Of a stretch of 64,000 nt of DNA, positions 53,359 through 62,431 are shown piece after piece. How positions within the stretch are numbered: the stretch's first letter is position 1; the number at the start of each line of letters is the position of its first letter. The notes beneath the pieces were generated by a model, which worked only from the letters and a program-made list of their open reading frames with translations, did no database searches and was not told the DNA's origin. The translations under genes and the position numbers were made by a program. Source of the DNA: JADKCL01 sp046329055 (GTDB lineage: Bacteria > Bacteroidota > Bacteroidia > J057 > JADKCL01); the NCBI GenBank assembly GCA_046329055.1, contig JAXLVK010000015.1:14505-78504 (forward strand), written 5' to 3'.

Positions 53359-55341
53359 ATGGCTGTCAAGGTGCTCGTGATCGATGACGAACCCGATGTC
53401 GCAGTGATCTTCCGTCAGAAGTTCCGGCGGCGCATCACGGCGGGGGATTTGGAGTTTTCTTTCGCAGAAAATGGCCGAGCTGCCCTGGTCGCCCTCCAAG
53501 CTGACCCTGAGATCTCCTTGGTTTTCACGGACATCCGCATGCCGGGCATGGACGGACTGACCTTCTTGAAGGAGCTCCGCAACCTTGATCGGCAACTCAT
53601 GCTACCCGTTGTGGTGAGCGCCTACGACGACATGCCCAATATCCGCGAGGCGATGCGCCAAGGCGCCTGGGACTTCGTGACCAAACCCATCGATTTGGAT
53701 GACCTTGAGCGGGTGCTGAACGGCGCGGTGACGGAGATTGAGCAGAAGCAGGAAGCGATCCGCAATGCTGGGAGATTGGCCCATGCGGAGCAGGAGCGGC
53801 TTCTGGCCATCCGGAGCAAGGAGTATCAACAGGAGTTTTTCGAGAACATCACCCACGAGTTGCGCACGCCACTCACGCTGCTGCTCGCCCCGCTTGAAAT
53901 GGCCGCGACATTGAGCAAGGAGCCTGAGGTTCAAGGACATTTGGGACAGGCACAGCGGGGCGGAAGGATCTTGCAAGACCTTGTGAATCAGCTGTTGGAC
54001 TTTGCCAAGGCTGAATCTGGTCGGTTGTTGCCGGATTGGAGGTCAGTGCAGCTTTCGCGGTTGACGGAGCAGATCGCGGACCTCTTCCAGCATCTTGCAG
54101 AATCGAACGAAGTCGAATTGCATCGGCAGATCGCGAATGACTTGCGGGTGCGCATGGATCCACGGATGTACGCCCGAATCCTCATCAACCTGCTTTCGAA
54201 TGCATTCAAATTCACTCCGAAAGGCGGACGTATCGATCTGAAGCTGGCTGCCATGAATGGGATTGTCGCCTTGGAGGTCGCCGACTCTGGGCCGGGATTT
54301 CAGCAGTCGGAAACGAACGATGCATTTCAGCGTTTCCAAGTTTCATGGCCCGGACATCATCAGTCGCAACCAGGAACTGGGCTTGGCTTGTCCATTTGCA
54401 AGAGCCTTTCTGAGGCCATGGGCGGCAAAATTTCCGTGGAGAGTGCAACTGGGGAGGGAGCGCATTTCCGGGTGGAGTTGCCGGTCGGAAATGCGGCCGA
54501 GGTCGATTTGGAAGAGCTGGAAACTGATTGGATAAATTGGGTTTCCTTCTCTGCAGGACAACCTGTCGGTGTTTCGGGGGCGGATGACGAAGATGAACGT
54601 CCAACAATTTTGGTGGTCGAGGATCATCCGGATATGCGTGGATTCATCGCGCAGTTGTTGTCGAAGGAATATCAGGTCAGCACTGCCGAAAATGGGCGCG
54701 CGGCTTTGGATTTGGCGGAGGAAATGATCCCGGACCTGATCGTGACGGATTGGATGATGCCGGAACTGGATGGGTTGGAGCTACTGCGGCAAATCCGCCT
54801 TCGGCGCGATACGCACCACATTCCTGTGGTGATGCTCACGGCGATGGGGGACATCGGGCACCGGATCGAGGGGATTCAGACGGGTGCAGAAAGCTTCCTC
54901 GCGAAGCCTTTCCATCCCGATGAACTCCTAGCAGTGATCCGCAACCAACTCGCGCACCGGGACCGAATGCGGGATCATTTCAGAACGGAACTCCTACACC
55001 CTGATCGGGTTTCCTCGACTTCCATGGAGGACCAATTCCTGTCGGAATTGAAGAAAGTCATGGAAAAAAACCTCATGAACGAGCAATTCGGGGTGGAAAC
55101 GATGGCCGACTCCTTGGCCATGAGTCGCCGAACATTGGTGCGGAAGCTGCACGCGGTCACTGGGCAGGCTCCTGTCAAGTTCATCCGTGCCTATCGCCTG
55201 GAGCGCTCGATGCAGATGCTCAAGGACAATGCCGCCCCCATTTGGGAAATCGCCGTGAAAACCGGATTTGGCAGTGCCTCGTATTTCACCAAGTGCTTCA
55301 AGGACCACTACGGCATCAGCCCCAAGGAGGCGCAGCACTAG
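53359..55341 (+). CDS. Cytoplasmic hybrid regulator: REC-HisKA-HATPase-REC-AraC
   Basis: This 660-aa protein has an N-terminal receiver (D58 phospho-acceptor, DDE at 9-11, K109), a histidine kinase core with H166 in FFENITHELRTPLTL and HATPase boxes NLLSNAFKFTP and GTGLGLSICKS, a second receiver with D464 (LIVTDWMMPELDG), and an AraC-type HTH (MSRRTLVRKLHAVTGQAPVK, then SASYFTKCFKDHYGISPKE). It has no membrane span or Reg_prop sensor, so it is a soluble variant of the hybrid two-component family, likely fed by the neighbouring kinase through D58. Confidence 0.88.
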   Translation: MAVKVLVIDDEPDVAVIFRQKFRRRITAGDLEFSFAENGRAALVALQADPEISLVFTDIRMPGMDGLTFLKELRNLDRQLMLPVVVSAYDDMPNIREAMRQGAWDFVTKPIDLDDLERVLNGAVTEIEQKQEAIRNAGRLAHAEQERLLAIRSKEYQQEFFENITHELRTPLTLLLAPLEMAATLSKEPEVQGHLGQAQRGGRILQDLVNQLLDFAKAESGRLLPDWRSVQLSRLTEQIADLFQHLAESNEVELHRQIANDLRVRMDPRMYARILINLLSNAFKFTPKGGRIDLKLAAMNGIVALEVADSGPGFQQSETNDAFQRFQVSWPGHHQSQPGTGLGLSICKSLSEAMGGKISVESATGEGAHFRVELPVGNAAEVDLEELETDWINWVSFSAGQPVGVSGADDEDERPTILVVEDHPDMRGFIAQLLSKEYQVSTAENGRAALDLAEEMIPDLIVTDWMMPELDGLELLRQIRLRRDTHHIPVVMLTAMGDIGHRIEGIQTGAESFLAKPFHPDELLAVIRNQLAHRDRMRDHFRTELLHPDRVSSTSMEDQFLSELKKVMEKNLMNEQFGVETMADSLAMSRRTLVRKLHAVTGQAPVKFIRAYRLERSMQMLKDNAAPIWEIAVKTGFGSASYFTKCFKDHYGISPKEAQH

Positions 55342-55454
55342 CATTGAACCGAATGGCAGGCCCAATTCATCATCATCTCCGGTCGGAGGCCGCTGCGTGG
55401 CCTTCTGGGTTTGACGCCTTTGGAGAAGGAGGAGTCGGGCTAGCGCATTGGGGT

Positions 55455-57554
55455 ATGTCGGAGGCCTTCCATCGCATCGCTGGGCTTGGAGGCATCTTTC
55501 GCCGGAGGCAAAGGTTCGGCGTCCTGCGGCGGGACGCCGCGGACTCGGCTAGTTGGCTTCGAAGGTTCATCGTATGGTCCTTTTTCGGCCTCCTCTTCTT
55601 TTTTTTGCCGCAATTCTCCTCAGCGCAGCTGGGCATGACCCCCACGCGGTATGTCATCGAGAAGGCGGCCTCCTACCTTCAAATAAACCGCGATTCCGCG
55701 CTGCGTTATGCCGAGGAGGGGCTGCAACTCGCCATCGTCGATGCCAATGACACCCTGATCGCGCAGGCTTCCATGATTCGGGGCGAGGCCCTTTATGGCT
55801 TGGGCGATTTTCCTGAGGCATACAGCAGCTTCCGCCGATGGCAGCAGATTTCCCTCCAACAGATGAACCATCAGGCGGAGGCGCAGGCTTGGTCGCGGAT
55901 GGGCGAATGCCTCATGAGCGCCGACAGCGTGAAAGATGCCGTGGAGGCATTTGAGGAGGCATTCATCCAATGGCAGGCGGTCGGTGACCAAGAGCAAAAG
56001 GCCCATGCCCGACTGCGAAAAGGGCGAGCACTCGAGCTGCGGAAGCAAACCGACGCGGCGCGCAATGCCTATATCGAGGGGCTGAAAATCGCAAGAAGGA
56101 GCCGCTCATTTGCAGAAATGGGCCTCGCGGAGCAGTATTTGGGCTACCTCTACCTGGACGGGGACCAACTCGACCTGGCCATGCAGCACCTGCGTTCGGC
56201 CCTGATGAGCTTCGAAAAGGTGGCGGGATCCGAGCAGGAGGTCGCGGTGACCCTGAGTGGCCTCGGCAAGGTTGCTGCCAAGCGGAAACGATTTGTGGTG
56301 GCTCGAAACTACGGCGAACAGGGCCTCAAGATCGCCCGCGACCTGGGTTCAAGGGAGCTGATGATGGATTTTTATCAATTGCTCGGAGATGTGATGGCAG
56401 GGACGGGGGACTTCGAGCATGCGACGGACTACTACAAATTGAATGCATTGATCCGGGACAGCCTGAGCGGAAATGCGACGGCACGTGAACTCTCGGAGGT
56501 GGTGCTGAAGTACGAAAAGGAAAAGGCCTTGCTGGAAAAGCAGAAGGCCGTGCAACAGAATGCCCTTCAGGAGGCGCAATTGGCATTGCGAGACGCAGAG
56601 ATCGTGCGGCGACGGACTTGGAGCAATTTCATCCTTGGTGGATTGGTCGTGGTCTTGGCCTTCGTGGGGTTCCTGATCTACGCATTTGTCCAGAAAAACA
56701 GGGCCAATCGTCGCCTCGAACGGGCCTTGGCGGATCTGAATACCGCGCAAGATCAGTTGGTCCGCTCGGAGAAGCTGGCCTCGCTCGGGCAGGTGACCGC
56801 GGGCATCGCGCATGAGATTCGGAATCCGTTGAACTTCGTGAACAGCCTGAGCAAATTGAGTGTGGGCATGGTGGATGAACTCGCGGAGGAGCTGCACGAG
56901 ATCGAGGGGAAGCCGCTGGACCCGCCCAAGGTGCGTCTGCTGATGGAGTACTTTGCGGACATCCGGGGCAATGCGCAGAAGGTGCTGGAGCATGGCGAGC
57001 GGGCGAGCCGGATCGTGCGGGACATGTTGCAGCATTCGGCTGTCGAGGAGTCGGAAAGGACTGAATTTGAGGTGAATGAATTGGTGGAGGAGTACCTGAA
57101 GGTGGCCTTCCACAGCCAACCGCTCAAGGCGTCGGAGGGCAGCTCAGTCACCTGCGACATGCGGTTCGAAGGCGACCCCAAGGCAGGGAAGATCAAGGCA
57201 TTGCGGCCGGAGATCGGGCGGGCATTGCTCAACATCATGGTCAATGCCTTCGAGGCCGTCCTCACCAAGCAGGGCCAAGCCCCGGCGGATTATCAGCCGC
57301 AGGTCCACGTCCGCACAGAACGCCTCGCCAACGGCGTCCGCATCACGATTCGTGACAACGGTCCCGGCATTGGCACGACGGATCAGCAAAAAGTCTTCGA
57401 TCCATTTTTCACGACCAAGCCACCCAACAAAGGCACCGGACTGGGCCTGAGCCTCGCCCACGAGAGCATCGTCCGGAAGCACAAGGGCAAGATCGAGATG
57501 CAAAGCGCGCCGGGGGAAGGAACCACGTTTGTGGTGTTTTTGCCTGCTGCGTAG
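55455..57554 (+). CDS. TPR-containing sensor histidine kinase
   Basis: The start is uncertain: the ATG at 55455 is in frame, while a GC hairpin (about 55518-55538) and poor codon use upstream of WLRRFIVWSFFGLLFFFLPQ suggest a later non-ATG start just before this signal peptide. The product (about 699 aa) has exported TPR repeats (DFPEAYSSFRRW, AYIEGLKIARRSRSFAE), a membrane span (FILGGLVVVLAFVGFLIYAF), and a kinase core with H in LGQVTAGIAHEIRNPLNFVN and ATPase boxes NGPGIG and GTGLGLSLAHES. It should signal to the adjacent hybrid regulator. Confidence 0.82.
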   Translation: MSEAFHRIAGLGGIFRRRQRFGVLRRDAADSASWLRRFIVWSFFGLLFFFLPQFSSAQLGMTPTRYVIEKAASYLQINRDSALRYAEEGLQLAIVDANDTLIAQASMIRGEALYGLGDFPEAYSSFRRWQQISLQQMNHQAEAQAWSRMGECLMSADSVKDAVEAFEEAFIQWQAVGDQEQKAHARLRKGRALELRKQTDAARNAYIEGLKIARRSRSFAEMGLAEQYLGYLYLDGDQLDLAMQHLRSALMSFEKVAGSEQEVAVTLSGLGKVAAKRKRFVVARNYGEQGLKIARDLGSRELMMDFYQLLGDVMAGTGDFEHATDYYKLNALIRDSLSGNATARELSEVVLKYEKEKALLEKQKAVQQNALQEAQLALRDAEIVRRRTWSNFILGGLVVVLAFVGFLIYAFVQKNRANRRLERALADLNTAQDQLVRSEKLASLGQVTAGIAHEIRNPLNFVNSLSKLSVGMVDELAEELHEIEGKPLDPPKVRLLMEYFADIRGNAQKVLEHGERASRIVRDMLQHSAVEESERTEFEVNELVEEYLKVAFHSQPLKASEGSSVTCDMRFEGDPKAGKIKALRPEIGRALLNIMVNAFEAVLTKQGQAPADYQPQVHVRTERLANGVRITIRDNGPGIGTTDQQKVFDPFFTTKPPNKGTGLGLSLAHESIVRKHKGKIEMQSAPGEGTTFVVFLPAA

Positions 57555-57559
57555 AAATC

Positions 57560-57602
57560 GCCTGGCCGTTGCGAGCGCTTTAATTGCTCGCAACGGCCAG
57601 GC
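57560..57602. repeat. Hairpin repeat, same family (GCCTGG variant)
   Basis: Perfect 17-bp arms at 57560-57576 (GCCTGGCCGTTGCGAGC) and 57586-57602 flank a 9-base loop. The core CCGTTGCGAGC is shared with the copies at 875-1070 and 1852-1894, while the outer six bases differ and still pair. It lies five bases after the kinase stop and could end its transcript. Confidence 0.85.
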
Positions 57603-57726
57603 CGCATTGTTGCCATTGAAAATCCCCCTGTCCCAAATTCAACATTTCTTGTCCCAAAACCACCCAAACCCGGGGCGGTATCGGCGTAACAAACACCAGA
57701 AGCCGATTTTTTAGATCACAAAAGAA

Positions 57727-58359
57727 ATGAAAACGATTTACGCCCTGTTCAGCTCTGCACTTGCCACCATCGCCCTCTGCCTGATGGGTTTGATCCTGAC
57801 CGCCTGCGAACGCCAAGCCTCCAATCAACCCGGCGATGCAGCCGCCCCCGTTGTACCTGCCACCCTCGTTTATTCCATTGATGCGCCGAGCGGATTTGAC
57901 CGCAGCGCCATCCGCGACACCCAACCCGGCACCTTCAAGGTGCAAGGTCGCGGCTCCGAGATTCGCCTGAATGACGCATTTGCAGAGGAGCAACCCGATG
58001 GCACTGCCTTCAACAACGACATCGTGGTCACCAACGAAATCAACGTGATGGATGCCAAGACCTGCCACGACGTGGTCGCCCGCAACCCCATCGATGAAAG
58101 CGCTGTTTTCCAAGCCGAGAATGGCCGCGTTTGGCTCTACACCCAGGTTTCCATGGCTGAAAACGCTGTGGGTCTGATCGACCACGTGTGGAAGCATGAA
58201 GGCCGCGAGCATCACCGCGAGACCCTGTTTGTTGAAGGTCCGACCTTCCGCACCAGCAGCTTCACCACCATGAACGCCAACCTCAAGGGCAAGTGGACCG
58301 TGGACATCACCACCGACAATGGCCAAGTGCTCGAAACCGTTGAATTCGAAGTCCTTTAA
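57727..58359 (+). CDS. DUF2914 lipoprotein
   Basis: This 210-aa protein has a lipobox (GLILTAC) at about residue 28 and a C-terminal DUF2914 domain, recognised by VWLYTQVSMAENAVGLIDHV, then VWKHEGREHHRETLFVEGPT and NLKGKWTVDITTDNGQVLET. DUF2914 is a beta-sandwich domain found in secreted and membrane proteins; its function is unknown. The gene stands alone between the kinase and a convergent lipoprotein gene. Confidence 0.8.
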   Translation: MKTIYALFSSALATIALCLMGLILTACERQASNQPGDAAAPVVPATLVYSIDAPSGFDRSAIRDTQPGTFKVQGRGSEIRLNDAFAEEQPDGTAFNNDIVVTNEINVMDAKTCHDVVARNPIDESAVFQAENGRVWLYTQVSMAENAVGLIDHVWKHEGREHHRETLFVEGPTFRTSSFTTMNANLKGKWTVDITTDNGQVLETVEFEVL

Positions 58360-58548
58360 GATTCCAATCACCCAGCCAACCTGTATTCAAGCCTGCTTTC
58401 GTTCATTCTGAAACAAGCCGCCCTCAGACAGCCAGCCAGATTTAGAACCCAATCCCACCTCAAATCCCCGGCTCCCAATAGCGACGAGGGAGCCCAGCAA
58501 ACCCCAGACATTCCAGACCAACTTTCGTCCGTTTTTTCAGCAGCGCGA

Positions 58549-58579
58549 GAAAAGCCGTCCCTCACCGGGTCGGCTTTTC
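58549..58579 (-). terminator. Hairpin overlapping the YD-repeat gene end
   Basis: GAAAAGCCG (58549-58557) pairs with CGGCTTTTC (58571-58579), loop of 13. The right arm encodes the last residues of the minus-strand lipoprotein, whose stop is at 58562-58564, so the terminator starts inside the coding end. Confidence 0.65.
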
Positions 58580-59611
58580 GGCTTCCGGGTACCAGTATCG
58601 GAGGATCCGCTTGCGCTCCGAGATCGGTTTCCCGTTTTCGGTTTTGGTGCAGGATGTCCAGTTGCCGAGAGCATCGTAGGTATAGGTGTAGGTGCTGAGG
58701 AGGCAGTGGGTCGTGTCCGCAGGCACCAAGGGCTTCACGTCGAACTGCGTGTTGGCGAGGCATTCCGTGAGGACGTTTCCAAGGCTGTCATAAGAAGTGA
58801 CCTCCCATCGCGTCAGTATCGCTTGGCCGTTGTAGGTGGCTTGGCGGATGATGCGGCCTGCGGCGTCGCGGGTGAACAATGCCATGTATTCCACCGTGTC
58901 ACCCCCTAGGCTCACCGTGGATGTGAGGTCCCCGGATGCCGCGTTGTACTTGCTTTGCTGGATGATTTCGCCGTATTCGTTCGTGGTCATGTAGGCTTTT
59001 CCATCCTTGTAATGTTCCAAGTATGTGTACCCGTCCATGATCAATGTCCGAGTCGCAATCTCCCTGGTGGTGTCAATGTAGGTATAGCGCATCTCGTCCT
59101 CGGATTCGCTTTCATAATGCGTTGTCTTCTCCAGCACCAAGCGGTTCCGGTCATCGTATTCATAGATCGTTCTGCGCTGCAAAAGCCGGTCCTTGTTGAA
59201 GTACTGTTGCTCTCGAATCTGGCCATTGGGGAGGTAATCCGTGGTGGTCTGCCCTTGGAGGGATTGTTCCGGACCCATGTAAGTGGTATAGCTCACATCC
59301 TGAAAATGCGCATTGAGCTCGCTCACCGCCCGGTAATAAAGGAGGCCACTGCGCCATTCCACCTTTTCAATGAGGTGACCCAGCGTATCAAACCGCCATA
59401 GTTCCCGCGTCGCCGTGTCCCGCCCAGTCGGGAAAACAGGCCTTTCCAGGTCAAAAGTCAGCTCCGTGACCTCGATCACCGGGCCACGCAGGTCCATCGT
59501 CGAGCGGAAGTCAAGCTCGGATTTCCCCAGAAATGCAACGTCGCTTCCACAGGATTGGAAAAGCAGCAGCAAGGCCATGAAACAGAATGCGAGGAGATGG
59601 CGATTGTTCAT
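58562..59611 (-). CDS. YD/RHS-like repeat lipoprotein
   Basis: The start at 59611 (MNNRHLLAFCFMALLLLFQS-C) gives a lipobox LLLLFQSC. The 349-aa product has repeated short beta motifs of the YD type: WRFDTLGHLIEKVEWRSGL, YEYDDRNRLVLEKTTHYES, FTRDAAGRIIRQATYNGQA and YTYDALGNWTSCTKTENGK. It has no toxin-like C-terminal domain, so it is a stand-alone lipid-anchored beta-repeat protein, not an RHS toxin. Such proteins are common and uncharacterised in Bacteroidota. Confidence 0.8.
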   Translation of the reverse strand: MNNRHLLAFCFMALLLLFQSCGSDVAFLGKSELDFRSTMDLRGPVIEVTELTFDLERPVFPTGRDTATRELWRFDTLGHLIEKVEWRSGLLYYRAVSELNAHFQDVSYTTYMGPEQSLQGQTTTDYLPNGQIREQQYFNKDRLLQRRTIYEYDDRNRLVLEKTTHYESESEDEMRYTYIDTTREIATRTLIMDGYTYLEHYKDGKAYMTTNEYGEIIQQSKYNAASGDLTSTVSLGGDTVEYMALFTRDAAGRIIRQATYNGQAILTRWEVTSYDSLGNVLTECLANTQFDVKPLVPADTTHCLLSTYTYTYDALGNWTSCTKTENGKPISERKRILRYWYPEAEKPTR

Positions 59612-59769
59612 TGGATGAAAATAGGAAATAAACTCAGCGATTGAAAAATCGTCCTCAGCGATTGACACGAGGTGTCAAAGCACCCCCCGATCTTTACCTC
59701 AGAGAGAAATCAAAAGCCACCCGGCATCAATCAACAGCAGGGGCCCGCCCAAGGGACGGCCCAAATACA

Positions 59770-59799
59770 CAAGAGGTCGCTCCATGGGGCGGCCTCTTG
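59770..59799 (-). terminator. Hairpin terminator of the exporter operon
   Basis: CAAGAGGTCGC (59770-59780) pairs with GCGGCCTCTTG (59789-59799) with one mismatch, 55 bases after the tolC-like stop on the minus strand. Confidence 0.6.
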
Positions 59800-59853
59800 A
59801 ATTTTGAGCCACATCGGAAGCCCTTTTACGGAATGGCTTTTCCGGCTTTGTGA

Positions 59854-61302
59854 TCAACGGTACCGGAAAACTCCGCAGAGCCTGCGCATTTCCAGCTCGG
59901 TGATCAACAGGTCGTAAGCGCGGCGCAGGTATTGGAAACGGGCGCTTTGGTAGTTGCGGTTGGCGGATTCCAGGTCGGTGATGGTGGCGCGGTCCTCGGA
60001 TGCCCTCGCCTCGACGACCTCGGCCTGCTTTTTGGCGAGTTGCATGGCCGCGTCCTGCACTTGAAGCGCCTCACGGGCTGCACCGTAGGCCATCCATGCC
60101 CGCTCAAAGTCCAATTCCCGCTTGGCTTTGAGGGCTTCAAGTTCCGCTTGCCCTGCGAGTTGCTGCGTTTCCAGACTGCGGATGCGCTGCTGCCGGACGA
60201 ATCCCTCGGTCAGCGGTACGCTCAGGCTCAAGCCGATGTAGCTCGTCGGAAACCATTTGTCGCCATCCCAGGGGTCAAATTGGTCGGAGAAGTGGTTTGC
60301 GCCGAGGTAGCCGTTGAGGAGTAGGGTCGGCTTGTAGCCGGATTTTTCGACGAGGGCTTGCTGTGCGGTCTGCGCGATTTTTGCCTGTTGCAATGCTTCC
60401 TCGGGGCCGGGTGCGGGCGTTTCGCAGGTGTTTTCGAAGGAATTTCCATTGTCTCCAAGCACCTCCTCCAAGCGGTCTTTGAGCTGCATTTCGGCCCCTT
60501 GGTCGGTGTCGAGGCCCATCTGATAGGCGAGTTGCAGGCGCCATTCAGCGGCATTGCGGCGCACGTCCATGAGGCGGAGCCGGGCATTGAGGCTGTCGAT
60601 CTTGGCGGCCTCCACGTCCACGGGCAATGCACGCTCCTGCTGCAATTGCTGCCGGGCTGCCGTGAGACGGGTGGTGGCGAGGGCGAGGTCGCTTTCGGCG
60701 AATCCCACCTCGGCCTCAGAAACGAGTACGGCGTAATAGGCCTGCGCGACTGCCACGGTGATGGCCTCCGCCTGCTGCGCCCGCTGCGCCTCCGTCAGGT
60801 CCGCACCCATGCGGGCGAGTTCGCGGCTGCCCTTGATGCTCGGGTCGTAGATCACTTGGGTCAGGGACAGTCCCGCACCATTGGCCCAGTTGGTGCCGAA
60901 GCGCACGGCGGCGACCTCGTCGGTCGGGTTGCCGGGATTCAGCGCCCCGATGGGGACGATGGAGGTGGCGAGGATGGCATTGTATTTCACATCTACGCCA
61001 GCCGAAATCTGCGGGATGTACCTGCGGTTGACGGCGCTCACGTCATAAGCGGTGGCTTGGCTGCGGCGGTCGAGGGCCTCGATTTCCTTCCGTGCCTTGA
61101 GGGCTTGGGCGATGGCGGATTCGAGGGAGAGGGGTTGAGAGGACTGGGCCTGTGAGGAGCTGAGGAAGCAGCAAATCAAGGCCGTTGCAACGCAAAGCCG
61201 CGCGGATGCGTCAAGGCGGGCAGCAGGATGGAAAGCCTCCATTTCCAGACAGGGGATGCGCGGTGTGGAAGACCACGGTGCGATGGGACGATGGGTGCTC
61301 AT
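59854..61302 (-). CDS. TolC-family outer-membrane efflux channel
   Basis: This 482-aa protein has the OEP repeats: LSLESAIAQALKARKEIEAL near the N-terminus and repeated long helices with ATTRLTAARQQLQQERALPV and DATITDLESANRNYQ-like motifs (ATITDLESANRNYQSARFQ). The start at 61302 overlaps the permease stop by four bases (ATGA); a Met at 61242 is an alternative with a shorter signal-peptide N-region (ATALICCFLSSSQAQ). It is the last gene of the exporter operon and should form the outer-membrane pipe for the ABC pump. Confidence 0.88.
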   Translation of the reverse strand: MSTHRPIAPWSSTPRIPCLEMEAFHPAARLDASARLCVATALICCFLSSSQAQSSQPLSLESAIAQALKARKEIEALDRRSQATAYDVSAVNRRYIPQISAGVDVKYNAILATSIVPIGALNPGNPTDEVAAVRFGTNWANGAGLSLTQVIYDPSIKGSRELARMGADLTEAQRAQQAEAITVAVAQAYYAVLVSEAEVGFAESDLALATTRLTAARQQLQQERALPVDVEAAKIDSLNARLRLMDVRRNAAEWRLQLAYQMGLDTDQGAEMQLKDRLEEVLGDNGNSFENTCETPAPGPEEALQQAKIAQTAQQALVEKSGYKPTLLLNGYLGANHFSDQFDPWDGDKWFPTSYIGLSLSVPLTEGFVRQQRIRSLETQQLAGQAELEALKAKRELDFERAWMAYGAAREALQVQDAAMQLAKKQAEVVEARASEDRATITDLESANRNYQSARFQYLRRAYDLLITELEMRRLCGVFRYR

Positions 61303-62427
61303 GTGCGGAAGACGGCTGCGGGTTCGAGTTTGGTGATGCGGCGCATGGCGAAAACGGCTCCGCCCATGGAGATGAACAGGGTGACGGCGAAGATGCCGCG
61401 ATCAGGTGCCGGGGAATTTCGAAGACCGGGCCACTACCCTGCGAGCCTGTCCGGAATCCTTCAAGAATGCAAATGCGATGGCAAATCCGACCACGGCGAA
61501 GATCACGGCCTGCATCAGGATGAGCGAACGGACGTAGCCATTGCTCGCTCCAATGGCCTTGAGGGTGCCGTAGTCGCGGATGCGGTCGAGGGCAGCGCTG
61601 TACATGGTGAGTCCGATGATGAAGAAGCCCGCGATCAATGCGAACAGGATCAGCGTCCCTGTGCTCACGCCGATGCCGGTATTGCTCAGGGTGTCGTTGA
61701 TGGTGCTCGCGGCGAGGTCTTTGCGCAGCCACGCCCGGCAATTGGGGATGGTGGCGTTGATGCGGTCGCGGACGGTGGTCGGGTCGGTGCCCGGCTCCAA
61801 GTAGATCAGGACGGCATTGATGGTGTTCGCGGGGAGTCCGGCATAGTAGCGGGCGCGCTCGGCAGTGCTGAACATGAATGCGCCAGCAAATCCGCGGGCA
61901 TTTTTCGTCTGCACCCCAAATACGGCCCTGCGGCCATTGATCTCGAATTCCGTCCCAACCGATGAACTGCCGCCGAAGAGGAATTTGTCATAAAAGTCCC
62001 CGCTGACGGCGGCCTCTTCCAGGAGGTTTTCCAGTTTGCCCTCGATGATGTCCTTGGGCAATGGTCCTGCTCCGAATGTGGGCGCCTCCGAACCGATCAC
62101 TTCGACCGTGGCCGTGGTGCCGTCCGCAAAGGTCGCCATGGCCGGCGCGATCACCATGGGTTCCGCGTGGCGCACACCGGGGATGCTGCGCGCCTCCGCG
62201 ATCACGCGGGTGTCGAGGGTGCCGAGGGCATTGGCATTGATGGCCTTGCGGTCCACGATCCATACATCGGATTCGGTATGGTCCGTGAGGCCGCTCATGA
62301 GGCTGGTGAGGAAGGTGAAAATGCCGACTTGCTGCCCGATCAGGAAGGTGCTGATCACGATCCCGATGGTGACGCCCAGGCTTTTTGCCTTGTCGTAACG
62401 GATGAATCGGAAGGCTGTGCGCAGCAT
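61299..62427 (-). CDS. DevC/FtsX-like ABC permease, 3' end frame-broken
   Basis: The start is MLRTAFRFIRYDKAKSLGV (62427), four bases after the fusion-protein stop. The product has an N-terminal span (TIGIVISTFLIGQQVGIFTF), a large periplasmic domain and three C-terminal spans, the FtsX/DevC topology. The last 50 residues need two frame changes: GFRTGSQGSGPVFEIPRHL is in a second frame (about 61415-61470) and FAVTLFISMGGAVFAMRRIT...EPAAVFRT in a third, ending at 61299. The second break is a missing G (GCGGC-ATC where GCGGGC is expected). Continuity to a normal FtsX-type end and ATGA coupling to tolC favour a sequencing error. Confidence 0.8.
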
Positions 62428-62431
62428 GTGG

